A DNA stretch of 58,956 bases, from NCBI GenBank assembly GCA_944324235.1, contig CALUVN010000005.1, positions 1 to 58,956 of the forward strand. The letters run 5' to 3'. The notes beneath the pieces are model-generated. The model searched no databases, was not told where the DNA came from, and saw nothing but the letters and a program-made list of their open reading frames with translations. Positions 45,530 through 53,570 of this stretch are shown one piece after another. Each line of letters begins with the position of its first letter. Positions within the stretch are counted from its first letter, which is position 1. This stretch comes from Candidatus Gastranaerophilales bacterium. GTDB taxonomy: Bacteria; Cyanobacteriota; Vampirovibrionia; Gastranaerophilales; Gastranaerophilaceae. The translations under genes and the position numbers were made by a program.

Positions 45530-46441
45530 TTATTTATATTTTTTAGAACCGACTTCTGCAGCATAAATTGAACCTGCCACAGCACCGATTATTGCACCCG
45601 CTATTGCAAGCGGCTTAGCTTTGCTTTTTTGGAGCATTTGAGCTGCATTTTGCGGATTTTGAACTGTCTTTTTGAAGAAACTTCCGATAATTCCGCCGCC
45701 AAGAGCACCGAATACACCGCCCGGAATTGTACCGCCCATTGCGTGACCTGCAATTTTCTTATCTCTTTGGGCTCTGCCTGTCGGCTGACCTGTAATTTGA
45801 GATACATTGTATTCTGCTGAAGTATCATCAACACCTATTCCGCCTGATGTACTTTGCAAAAATGCCTGTTCAAAAGCACCTTTTCCGTTATTTCTTATAT
45901 CTTCAGTCAAAGATACATCATAGGCTTGTTCATAAATTGTTCTTGCACGGGCTGAAACCTGTTCATCTGTTCCGCCGTACATTGCCTTGACTGCATCTTT
46001 AAACTCATTGTACGCACCGAGAATTTGATCCTGGTTATTTGTTTGAACTTTTTCTCTAAGTTCACTCATTTTTAATTTTACATCTTCGTACGGAGCGTTA
46101 TACTGCAGTTCAGTGTTTCTCTGACGTTCATTATTTTTAATCTGGTTATTTGTGAATGCCTGATTGTACTCATTCATCATATCCCAGTAATTTTGATAGT
46201 TACCGCCCATTCCTCCAAACAGCGGGAAAGCTCCGAATCCACCCATAAAGCTCGGCATTCCCATAAATCCGAATGAATCAAATCCATGGCCTCCGCCAAG
46301 GTCAAAACCAAAGCCTGACATATTATACGGAACTTCCATTTCCCATATTGAATGATTCATTCCTGTATGTGCTGATGTCGATGCTGATGCAAACGGGTTG
46401 TATGCTTCCCTTGGAATTGATGTTACAGCACTAACTGTCAT
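45530..46441 (-). CDS. hypothetical Gly/Met-rich protein with glycine-zipper C-terminus
   Basis: 303-residue protein of unknown function without a signal peptide. Residues about 43-85 are Gly/Phe/Met-rich (FGFDLGGGHGFDSFGFMGMP). The middle is helical and charged (YEDVKLKMSELREKVQTNNQ). The C-terminal 75 residues have two glycine-zipper segments (GGTIPGGVFGALGGGIIGSF and PLAIAGAIIGAVAGSIYAA) that could insert in membranes or oligomerise. TGGAGG is a good ribosome binding site. A weak YGGTDEQV stretch faintly recalls the annexin-like protein at 51 kb, but this is not convincing. Confidence 0.72.
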   Translation of the reverse strand: MTVSAVTSIPREAYNPFASASTSAHTGMNHSIWEMEVPYNMSGFGFDLGGGHGFDSFGFMGMPSFMGGFGAFPLFGGMGGNYQNYWDMMNEYNQAFTNNQIKNNERQRNTELQYNAPYEDVKLKMSELREKVQTNNQDQILGAYNEFKDAVKAMYGGTDEQVSARARTIYEQAYDVSLTEDIRNNGKGAFEQAFLQSTSGGIGVDDTSAEYNVSQITGQPTGRAQRDKKIAGHAMGGTIPGGVFGALGGGIIGSFFKKTVQNPQNAAQMLQKSKAKPLAIAGAIIGAVAGSIYAAEVGSKKYK

Positions 46442-46605
46442 AACCTAACCTCCAAAATTGAATTTTCTACCTACCTTACTTATATAAAAACTTTTTCTGA
46501 ATACAAATTGCCTGAATTCAATTATTTTATTAACATTTCTTTACATTTTAAATACAATATTAATTTCCAAAAGATAAAACAAGTCTGCTGCAAGCGTTTT
46601 AAGGC

Positions 46606-46633
46606 AAAAAAAAAGACCTTGGTATTCAAGGCC
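46606..46633 (-). terminator. terminator of thioredoxin-like gene
   Basis: Minus strand GGCCTTG pairs with CAAGGTC (one G-U) around AATAC, followed by a run of nine T residues, about 90 bases after the gene stop. Confidence 0.78.
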
Positions 46634-46725
46634 TATCCGTTTAAATAAGAAGAGAGAGCTTTATATTTATATAAAGTCATCTCATTCCAAAAAATTGCTA
46701 GTTTTGCTTAAAATATTAAGAAATA

Positions 46726-47208
46726 TTAAGAATTTTTATCCAACAAATTCCTGATTCTTAAGTATCTGTCGAACTCTACGCGTAATTTCATTAAATCACC
46801 ATAGATGCCGTTTGTAATATGAATTTTGTTATCATATTTCGGATCCAGAATGTACATTGTAGGATAACCGGTTAATGCGGCATCTTCAACGACTTTTTTC
46901 ATTTCAGGATTTTCAGCATTTATCATAACTATGTTGTATTTGTCTTTGTAAATTTTTTCGATGGTCTTGTATTTTGGCATAAATCTCATACAATAACCGC
47001 ACCAGTCAACATAAAACAATGCAATAACCGGCTTGTCACTTTTTAAAGCATCATTATAGCTTATCCCGATTTTATAATCTGACGGAACTTTTTTCTTATC
47101 CATTAATCCGCCTGCATAAGAATATGTTGCCGCAACCCCACCAAGTAATATCAAAACTGACAGAATTGATATGATGATTTTCTTACTAAATTTAAAATTT
47201 ATTTTCAT
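46726..47208 (-). CDS. membrane-anchored thioredoxin-like protein
   Basis: 160 residues: an N-terminal anchor or signal (IIISILSVLILLGGVAATYS) and a thioredoxin fold with redox motif Cys70-Gly-Tyr-Cys73 (FYVDWCGYCMRFMPKY) and the cis-Pro region TGYPTMYILDP. Active site faces the periplasm. Probable role: thiol-disulfide exchange, perhaps reducing or heme-maturation type; partner unknown. The start at MKINFKFSKK has AAGGGAG upstream and was preferred over a start 11 codons earlier. Confidence 0.85.
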   Translation of the reverse strand: MKINFKFSKKIIISILSVLILLGGVAATYSYAGGLMDKKKVPSDYKIGISYNDALKSDKPVIALFYVDWCGYCMRFMPKYKTIEKIYKDKYNIVMINAENPEMKKVVEDAALTGYPTMYILDPKYDNKIHITNGIYGDLMKLRVEFDRYLRIRNLLDKNS

Positions 47209-47370
47209 GTCTTTTACTCCCTTATAGTCTTGATTATACACTAAATTTTCGTATTTTTAAAATTAATATTTCTTAATATTTAGTTACAAACACTTGAAAA
47301 AGTATATATTATAGTATATACTATGTATATATCTGTTTTGTATAAGTCCCCACTTAAAAACTATTTTTAG

Positions 47371-47465
47371 ATGAGAGAGTCTGAGAATGGTAAATTAAGT
47401 CTGAGCTGCAGCGGCAGACCAAACAGGCTGATGTTGTAATGCTCAAAAAGAAAAAAAACGTGTAA
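47371..47465 (+). promoter_or_regulatory. leader with two coupled mini-ORFs before sigma factor gene
   Basis: Between an AT-rich promoter region and the sigma-factor ribosome binding site lies a locally GC-richer leader. It contains a 22-codon frame (MRESENGKLSLSCSGRPNRL, 47371-47439) whose TAA overlaps the ATG of an 8-codon frame (MLKKKKNV, 47439-47465). GTCTG...CAGAC (47399-47419) can pair inside the first frame. It may be a translational control region, or a structured RNA with chance frames. Confidence 0.35.
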
Positions 47466-47488
47466 GTAATAGAAGGAGTTTAAGATTT

Positions 47489-48403
47489 ATGGAAAAAAAT
47501 GCCCCGATTAAAATGAAAAAGGCATCAACAAAATCAAATCCGTCAAAGTACGAGGTACTAACGGACGCCAACGATAGTGTACTGACCGCATATTTACGCG
47601 AAATAGCAAATTACCCTTCTCTCAGCGCGGAAGAAGAAAAAGCCGTAGCAAAACTTGCAAAAGAAGGAGATGAAGAAGCAAAAAAACGTCTGATACAGGC
47701 AAACTTAAAACTGGTAGTAACTATTTCTAAAAAAGCAATCCACATGTCAGCACTGCCGCTAATTGATTTGATTCAAGAAGGTAATCTTGGTTTGATGATT
47801 GCTGCCGAAAAATTCAACTACAAGTTAGGTTACAAATTTTCTACTTACGCAGGCTGGTGGATTAAACAGTCAATGTTCAAGGCAATTTCAGAACAATCAC
47901 ACTGCATGAAAATTCCTGTATACATTCAGGAAACTCTCTCTAAGTTCTCGAAAGTAAAATCAGAAATGGAGAAGCAGTATGGATGTCAAGTCAAAAATTC
48001 TGATGTCGCTAAAAAAATGGATGTTTCCGCTGATAAAATTGAAACTTTTCTTTCTGCTTACACGAAAACTATCTCAATCGAAAGCGGCATTGAACGAGCA
48101 AACGGAGACGAGCTCAATGTAGCCGATATTTTAGAGGACACCAGAGCCTCAGTCACGGATGCAGTAGAATATGACAGCTTAAAAAATGATATTGAAATGG
48201 TAGTTTCAACCCTTAAAGAAAGAGAGCAAGAAGTTGTCAAAATGCGTTACGGGCTGGGGGATACAACCAGACACACTCTAGAGGAAATCGGAAATATTTA
48301 CGGTGTAACAAAAGAGTGTATAAGACAGACCGAACTGAGAGCATTGAAAAAAATCAGAACGTCTGCATTGGGACAGGAAATTCTATCCTGCTATATAGGT
48401 TAG
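47489..48403 (+). CDS. group-2-like RpoD-family sigma factor
   Basis: 304-residue sigma-70 factor with regions 1.2 (DSVLTAYLREIANYPSLSAE), 2 (LIDLIQEGNLGLMIAAEKFN, FSTYAGWWIKQSMFKAISE), 3, and 4 (MRYGLGDTTRHTLEEIGNIY, TKECIRQTELRALKKIR). It lacks region 1.1, and its conservation is like that of group 2 sigmas of Cyanobacteria, which recognise near-consensus promoters in stress or stationary phase; RpoD itself would be longer. GAAGGAG precedes the ATG. The leader of about 120 nt is unusual, and a terminator follows. Confidence 0.9.
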   Translation: MEKNAPIKMKKASTKSNPSKYEVLTDANDSVLTAYLREIANYPSLSAEEEKAVAKLAKEGDEEAKKRLIQANLKLVVTISKKAIHMSALPLIDLIQEGNLGLMIAAEKFNYKLGYKFSTYAGWWIKQSMFKAISEQSHCMKIPVYIQETLSKFSKVKSEMEKQYGCQVKNSDVAKKMDVSADKIETFLSAYTKTISIESGIERANGDELNVADILEDTRASVTDAVEYDSLKNDIEMVVSTLKEREQEVVKMRYGLGDTTRHTLEEIGNIYGVTKECIRQTELRALKKIRTSALGQEILSCYIG

Positions 48404-48447
48404 AAAGTAAGTTTCTCGTGTGAAATTATCTCGTTATGTGTTTATTT

Positions 48448-48483
48448 AATCGTCACCAAATCTCGCTGTGGCGATTTTATTTT
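48448..48483 (+). terminator. terminator of sigma factor gene
   Basis: AATCGTCAC pairs with GTGGCGATT (one G-U) around an 11-base loop, followed by TTATTTT, 45 bases after the stop codon. Confidence 0.68.
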
Positions 48484-48501
48484 GCCTACAGTAAATGTAT
48501 G

Positions 48502-48529
48502 TTTACTTTTCTCATAAAAACATTATGAT
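48502..48529 (+). promoter_or_regulatory. promoter of secreted protein gene, predicted leaderless
   Basis: TTTACT (48502-48507), 16-base spacer, TATGAT (48524-48529), then 6 bases to the ATG at 48536. No ribosome binding site. Confidence 0.5.
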
Positions 48530-48535
48530 AAGTAT

Positions 48536-49072
48536 ATGAAGAAAATATTGATGCTGTTATTATTTATTTTAATCATAATGCCGCAGCAAAGCGTTTTTGC
48601 TGAAGCAGAAGATATGTGGGACTATTTTGGCGATCAAAATGTCTACGGTCAGAAACCTGTTTCAGACAAAGAATTTGAAGAAACTGTAAAAAGACTTGAA
48701 GAGAAAAAAAATAAAACCAAAAAGATGAAAGGTGAAAACATTCATCAGGGTAATGAAACAGAATTTCTGACAAAAATGCCTGCAGAATTGCCGATTTTAA
48801 GCATTCCGGTAGTACTAAAACTGACACCTGATATTCAACTTCCAATGGGACACTATCAGGTAGAAGGTTCAAAAAAAGACGGCAAAGTAACATTAAAATT
48901 ATATCAAGCACATTATCTTATTGCGGAAATTCCTGCTAAAGAAACAAATGACGATTTTGGTGAAAATGCTGTAAATTTTGTAAAACTGGACTCAATTAAT
49001 GATAATCAGATTATCATTGAATACGGCTCTGTAGATTTTAATGCATATGCTGTTATGAATGTAGTTCAATAA
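48536..49072 (+). CDS. secreted hypothetical protein
   Basis: 178-residue exported protein: signal peptide (ILMLLLFILIIMPQQSVFAE), a charged helical linker (KEFEETVKRLEEKKNKTKKM), then a beta-rich domain of about 100 residues (PILSIPVVLKLTPDIQLPMG). No known family. A -10 box directly precedes the ATG, so the mRNA is probably leaderless. It is followed by deoB after about 55 bases. Confidence 0.72.
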   Translation: MKKILMLLLFILIIMPQQSVFAEAEDMWDYFGDQNVYGQKPVSDKEFEETVKRLEEKKNKTKKMKGENIHQGNETEFLTKMPAELPILSIPVVLKLTPDIQLPMGHYQVEGSKKDGKVTLKLYQAHYLIAEIPAKETNDDFGENAVNFVKLDSINDNQIIIEYGSVDFNAYAVMNVVQ

Positions 49073-49126
49073 TATTTTTTATGATAGTATTTTGGATGAG
49101 GGGTACTATTTAGAAGGAATTATAAA

Positions 49127-50299
49127 GTGAAAAGAGCTGTAATTATAGTAATAGATTCTTGCGGAATAGGCGCAATGGATGATTGCCGCGAATACAAAGA
49201 TATTCCGGAATGTAATACTTTACGAAATGTCTGTGAATATAATAATGGGTTAAATTTACCGAATTTAGCCAGATTAGGTTTGGGCAAAATTCAAAATTTT
49301 AAAGGAATTGAAGATGTACCAAATCCTATTGGACAATACGGTACTCTAATTGAAAAATCCAAAGGCAAAGATACAACAACAGGACACTGGGAAATTATGG
49401 GACAGGTTTTAGAAAAGCCATTTGCAACATTTCCGGACGGATTTCCCGATGAATTGATAGAAAAATTTGTAAAAGAAACAGGCTGCGGCGGAGTACTGGC
49501 AAATTGTCCGGCAAGCGGCACTGCGATTATCGAGAAATTAAATGATGAACACCACGCAACAAAATTTCCAATAGTGTACACTTCTGCTGACAGCGTTTTC
49601 CAAATAGCACTGGATACGGATATGATTCCGCTGGCAACACTTTATAAATGGTGCGAAATTGCCAGAAAAATTCTTGATGAAGGCGATTACAATGTGTCAC
49701 GCGTAATTGCCAGACCTTATAAAATTATTGACGGCAAACCGACCAGAATATCAAAAGACAGACGGGATTACTCAATGAAGCCGAAACACACACTCCTTAA
49801 TGACGTAAAAGACAGAGGAGGCAGAGTCATCGGTATAGGAAAAATTGAAGATATATTCTCAAAATCAGGTATTACGCATGCTGTCCATACAGGCTCTAAC
49901 AAAGAAGGGCTTGAATTAACCCTCAAAGCCATTCGCAACGAGCTTCCGCTTGATGATATCGCATACGAACATAATAAAAAATACGCTGATTTTGATATAA
50001 TTTTCACTAATCTGGTTGATACTGACATGTTATTCGGACACAGAAACGACGCCAGAGGTTACGGTATGGCACTCGAAGAAATTGACCGATATATGGCAGA
50101 GATTCTGAAGTCGCTAAACGAAGACGATTTACTCATAGTCACAGCAGACCATGGCTGCGATCCGACAGTCGAGGGTACCGACCATACCAGAGAAAAAGTT
50201 TTTCTTTTAATGTACCATAAGAATATTCAGCCGAAAGCTCTCGGAACTCTTGTTGGGTTTGACAATATATCAAACTTCACAAAAGACTGGATATTTTAA
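49127..50299 (+). CDS. deoB: phosphopentomutase
   Basis: Interconverts (deoxy)ribose-1-phosphate and 5-phosphate in nucleoside salvage. At 390 residues it is of full length. Alkaline-phosphatase-fold metal sites are visible: VIDSCGIGAMDD, KDTTTGHWEIMGQV (phosphothreonine loop), VDTDMLFGHRNDARGYG and TADHGCDPTVEGTDHTREK. The start codon is GTG, supported by AGAAGGAA at good spacing. No other nucleoside-catabolism genes (deoA, deoC, cdd) are adjacent. Confidence 0.96.
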   Translation: MKRAVIIVIDSCGIGAMDDCREYKDIPECNTLRNVCEYNNGLNLPNLARLGLGKIQNFKGIEDVPNPIGQYGTLIEKSKGKDTTTGHWEIMGQVLEKPFATFPDGFPDELIEKFVKETGCGGVLANCPASGTAIIEKLNDEHHATKFPIVYTSADSVFQIALDTDMIPLATLYKWCEIARKILDEGDYNVSRVIARPYKIIDGKPTRISKDRRDYSMKPKHTLLNDVKDRGGRVIGIGKIEDIFSKSGITHAVHTGSNKEGLELTLKAIRNELPLDDIAYEHNKKYADFDIIFTNLVDTDMLFGHRNDARGYGMALEEIDRYMAEILKSLNEDDLLIVTADHGCDPTVEGTDHTREKVFLLMYHKNIQPKALGTLVGFDNISNFTKDWIF

Positions 50300-50310
50300 A
50301 ATGTTTGTTA

Positions 50311-50316
50311 TATAAT
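50311..50316 (+). promoter_or_regulatory. -10 element of ferredoxin gene
   Basis: TATAAT with a TGGATA 17 bases upstream (50288-50293) as the -35. The following leader of about 50 bases contains an imperfect inverted repeat (GTGTGAAAT and TTTTCACT) and ends in AAGGAG. Confidence 0.5.
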
Positions 50317-50367
50317 CAGCGTGTGAAATTTATTTTCACTAAGTAGACAAAAATAAGGAGAAATGAA

Positions 50368-50544
50368 ATGGCAGTAAAAATTAATGATGGTTGCATTGCA
50401 TGCGGCGCTTGCGAATCAATTTGCGATGCTGTATTTAAAGTTGAAGATGTAGCTACAGTTAATCAAGCAGCAGTTGCTGATAATATGGATTGTGTAAAAG
50501 AAGCAGCTGATTCTTGCCCTGTTGGCGTTATCGAAATTGAATAG
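50368..50544 (+). CDS. ferredoxin (4Fe-4S, single-cluster type)
   Basis: 58-residue electron carrier starting MAVKINDGCIACGACESICD. Cys9, Cys12 and Cys15 with a later Cys followed by Pro (EAADSCPVGVIEIE) bind one cluster, while Cys19 and the DCVKEA cysteine are placed like the disulfide pair of Desulfovibrio gigas ferredoxin, which it closely resembles. It is acidic and soluble. TAAGGAG precedes the ATG; a terminator follows directly. It would serve low-potential redox in an anaerobe. Confidence 0.92.
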   Translation: MAVKINDGCIACGACESICDAVFKVEDVATVNQAAVADNMDCVKEAADSCPVGVIEIE

Positions 50545-50567
50545 TTAAAATAATTCAAATAAATTAT

Positions 50568-50602
50568 AAAAAGCCTGTCTTAATAGTTAAGATAGGCTTT
50601 TT
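50568..50602 (+). terminator. ferredoxin terminator
   Basis: AAAAAGCCTGTCTTAA and TTAAGATAGGCTTTTT pair (one G-U) around a TAG loop, 23 bases after the ferredoxin stop. Confidence 0.88.
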
Positions 50603-50786
50603 AATATACACTTAATAAATTGTTACAATAAATGTTAGTACTTATATAATAAGCGTTTCTGACTAATCTCCATAAGCTTCAATGTTCATTACAAGCAATT
50701 TTTAATTTAGCCTCGCATTTATATATACATAAGATATAACACATATTAAAACATGTAGTGATGCACAAATTAAGAAAGGAGCACTT

Positions 50787-51650
50787 ATGTCAGGTGAGAG
50801 AATTGATCCTATCACGACGTCGACACAGAACACACAAAATAGCACTGTGACTCGACACTCTGAAGAGAGAATTAACTCGGTAATAACAGAATCTAAAAAG
50901 TCCGGCGAAAAACCTGTAGCCGCAGATACTACGAAAACACCAGTAATTGAATATGATACCATTTATGTTGATAAAGTTGTAAATGATACTATATATATAT
51001 CTAAGGAAGAACAACTTGCAGCCCAACGGCGGGAGCAAATCAAAAAAGTTGCCAACAACATAGTCAGCCAATTATATAAATCAATTGATGGACTCGGAAC
51101 AGATGATGAATTATTTGAAAAAACTTTAAATCGCATTAACAAAGATAATATTCTTGAAGTAATAGAAGAATGGGACAGAACCTGCGGCAAAGAATACGGA
51201 GAAAGCTTCTTTGAATCATTCTTAGGAGATGCAGATCCAGCACAACGCAAAAAATACGGCGAACAACTTATGAATGCGCTTGTTGAAAGAGCAAATGAAA
51301 TCGGACGGAATGATAACGGAATAGAAATCAGATTACCCGAGTATAAGAAAGAACTTAATTCGAAATTCTTTGTCAACAATTCCAAATTGGCAGCAATTTT
51401 CAATACAATTGCCGATGAAACTAAATTATTTCAGCAAGGTGCTGATGCAGTTAAACACATCGAAATGACACTTGACGAGCCGATAATTTTTGATACAGGA
51501 AAAGCCGAGCTGCACGAACAAACAGGCTTTGATGAAAACGGCAATCCTGTATATGAGGTAACGAATCTGCAAAGACTTGACCCCGGAGAATACACCAGTG
51601 AACCGGTTTATCTACTGGGTGGCGAACTATATAGAAAAGTTGAAGAATAA
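50787..51650 (+). CDS. hypothetical protein with annexin-like repeat
   Basis: 287-residue protein without signal peptide. Residues about 88-168 look like an annexin repeat: VSQLYKSIDGLGTDDELFEK, followed by helices up to LEVIEEWDRTCGKEYGESFF and LGDADPAQRKKYGEQLMNAL. The GLGTDD loop is the type II calcium-binding loop of annexins. The first 75 residues are Thr/Ser-rich and disordered; after the repeat there is a beta-rich C-terminal region. Annexins bind membrane phospholipid with calcium, but most need four repeats, so a scaffolding role is possible. The ribosome binding site AAAGGAG is strong. Confidence 0.72.
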   Translation: MSGERIDPITTSTQNTQNSTVTRHSEERINSVITESKKSGEKPVAADTTKTPVIEYDTIYVDKVVNDTIYISKEEQLAAQRREQIKKVANNIVSQLYKSIDGLGTDDELFEKTLNRINKDNILEVIEEWDRTCGKEYGESFFESFLGDADPAQRKKYGEQLMNALVERANEIGRNDNGIEIRLPEYKKELNSKFFVNNSKLAAIFNTIADETKLFQQGADAVKHIEMTLDEPIIFDTGKAELHEQTGFDENGNPVYEVTNLQRLDPGEYTSEPVYLLGGELYRKVEE

Positions 51651-51658
51651 TATCCTAC

Positions 51659-51698
51659 AAAAAAAAACGACTCAGGTCAACAGACTTGAGTCGCTTTT
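51659..51698. terminator. bidirectional terminator
   Basis: CGACTCAGGTC and GACTTGAGTCG pair (one G-U) around AACA, with A and T runs on both sides, between the convergent annexin-like gene and pckA. Confidence 0.86.
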
Positions 51699-51718
51699 TA
51701 TTAATTAAATAATCTAAA

Positions 51719-53380
51719 CTACACACCTGCAAGGGCTGTTGCTTCTTTAACAACAGATTCAAGAGCAGTAAGTGCATCCGCCGGTAATTTATCAATACCG
51801 GCTTTTTCAGTTTCTCTTGATTTAACGAAGTTAATTCTATCTTGCATACGTGCAACGAATTGAGCTGCATACTCTTTATTAGAGAATGAAGCGTCAAATC
51901 CGTCGATATCCATAATTTCAATATCAGAGAAGTTTTCCCATTTATGGAACTTAGCAGAACCTTCAACAATAGCTTCAATAATACCCAAAGTATGTTTAGG
52001 TTGAACTTTAGTACCCATAAATTCACCTGTATTGAGGATATAGCAATCAACTCCGTCTTCGATTAATTTTTTGAATCTTGTGTAATCCATTTCAAGCGGA
52101 TAAACTCTGAACGGATTAGCATAAGGTTCAACAACCAGCGCGTTAGGGTCAACACCTGCAGCAAGTCTTTCAGCTGATGTACGTTTTGTAGCAAGAGTTG
52201 CACCCATTGCAGATCCTAAAGAAGCTCCTGACAACTTAAGAACCGGCGGAATTGTAGGGTCTTTCATTAACCAGAAAATAGCATTAATAGGTTCATCAAT
52301 TCTGTCAACTCTGTTTGGTGACCACAATTTAGATTTAACAGCACGACCGTTACCGTTTCTGATATCTTCAGTAACAGAAACTACTTTACCGTCTGCAAGC
52401 TGTATAGCACCTGCGTTTTGCTGAGTTAAAATGTATTTGTTATCATCGCATCCGATAGGATAATCTGCTGTTTTATCAAAATAAGCAGGTTCAAGCGCGA
52501 TAGTATATTTATCGTGAATATTAATAACAAATGCATCATCGTGAAGAACTGTGATATTGTATTTATTATTATGTTTAGCGTGAGTAATAGTAGATTTACC
52601 TGATCCAGAGAGCCCAAATACAGCAACCTGGAATGATTTACCGTTATCAAGGTTATAACGTTTCATACCGCCGTGGCAAGAAGCATATCCGTTACGTGCT
52701 GCACAACCCCAGGCAAGAGTCAATGTACCTTTTTTGTGTTCACCAAAGTATCTCATACCAAGAATACAAGCGCAGTTATGTTCAGGATCAAAGAAAGTCA
52801 AACCATACGGGAAGTCAGGGTGAGTCCAGTCAGGATCAGAAAATACAAAGATATCGCCATCTGGCAATTCTCTTGAATCCGCGTACATATTAGCGTATTC
52901 TTCATTAATGTATTGGAAATTCAACATCCAAGAATACATAATATTTTCAAAGCCTTCAGGAATCATTAAGTGAGCCTTAACCATAAAGTCTTTATCTAAA
53001 CCAACCACAACCTCAGTTTTGTACATTAATTTATCGCGTGTACCATAAATTGCTTCACGGATAATTGGTAATAAATATTTCAAATCACAATTTGGTTCAC
53101 CAACAATTTTTCTGGCAGCAGCGCAACGGCCGACAACAGTACCATCGTTAAATAAAAGCTGATTTGCACCTTGCGGCAAACCTAATTTTTCCGGTTTATA
53201 AACCGGCATGCCAGTTAATTCTATAGTTCCCGGACTTGATTTTGCTAATTTGTACGCTTCTGAAACTGTTTTAATTTCTTCTACGTTATTGCCAAAGAAT
53301 GGTGCAGTAATAGTTGCACGAGCAGCTGACATTAGCTTTTTTAATTCTTCTGAATTTGTAAAAAATTCCTTTGTAGCCAT
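51719..53380 (-). CDS. pckA: phosphoenolpyruvate carboxykinase (ATP), divergent
   Basis: 553-residue enzyme interconverting oxaloacetate and PEP with ATP/ADP. The P-loop is VFGLSGSGKSTITHAK, replacing the more common GLSGTGKTTLS; VLHDDAFVINIHDKYTIALE matches the metal-binding DD segment, and CYILNTGEFMGTKVQPKH the adenine-binding region. The divergence from E. coli PckA is visible, with unusual insertions in the first 200 residues, but the order of motifs is kept. In an anaerobe it may run in the fermentative direction, making oxaloacetate for succinate. AAGGAG precedes the ATG. Confidence 0.85.
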   Translation of the reverse strand: MATKEFFTNSEELKKLMSAARATITAPFFGNNVEEIKTVSEAYKLAKSSPGTIELTGMPVYKPEKLGLPQGANQLLFNDGTVVGRCAAARKIVGEPNCDLKYLLPIIREAIYGTRDKLMYKTEVVVGLDKDFMVKAHLMIPEGFENIMYSWMLNFQYINEEYANMYADSRELPDGDIFVFSDPDWTHPDFPYGLTFFDPEHNCACILGMRYFGEHKKGTLTLAWGCAARNGYASCHGGMKRYNLDNGKSFQVAVFGLSGSGKSTITHAKHNNKYNITVLHDDAFVINIHDKYTIALEPAYFDKTADYPIGCDDNKYILTQQNAGAIQLADGKVVSVTEDIRNGNGRAVKSKLWSPNRVDRIDEPINAIFWLMKDPTIPPVLKLSGASLGSAMGATLATKRTSAERLAAGVDPNALVVEPYANPFRVYPLEMDYTRFKKLIEDGVDCYILNTGEFMGTKVQPKHTLGIIEAIVEGSAKFHKWENFSDIEIMDIDGFDASFSNKEYAAQFVARMQDRINFVKSRETEKAGIDKLPADALTALESVVKEATALAGV

Positions 53381-53570
53381 AATTTTCTCCTTTTTTTTTA
53401 GCTGATAAAGAGTTATGGAAAACTTACTTTACATATTAATAATAGCATAAAATTAACTTGCTTACAAGCAGAAGCACCCATATAAATAAGTATAGCCTAA
53501 TCAGGTAATATGATTTCGTAAATTTATGCAGTATGCTCTGTTGTACAAACAAAAGAAAGGATGTATCTTC

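Noticed and set aside
46000-46100. YGGTDEQV in the Gly-rich protein as a second annexin-like repeat
   Set aside because: Only a few residues match and the following helix pattern does not fit.
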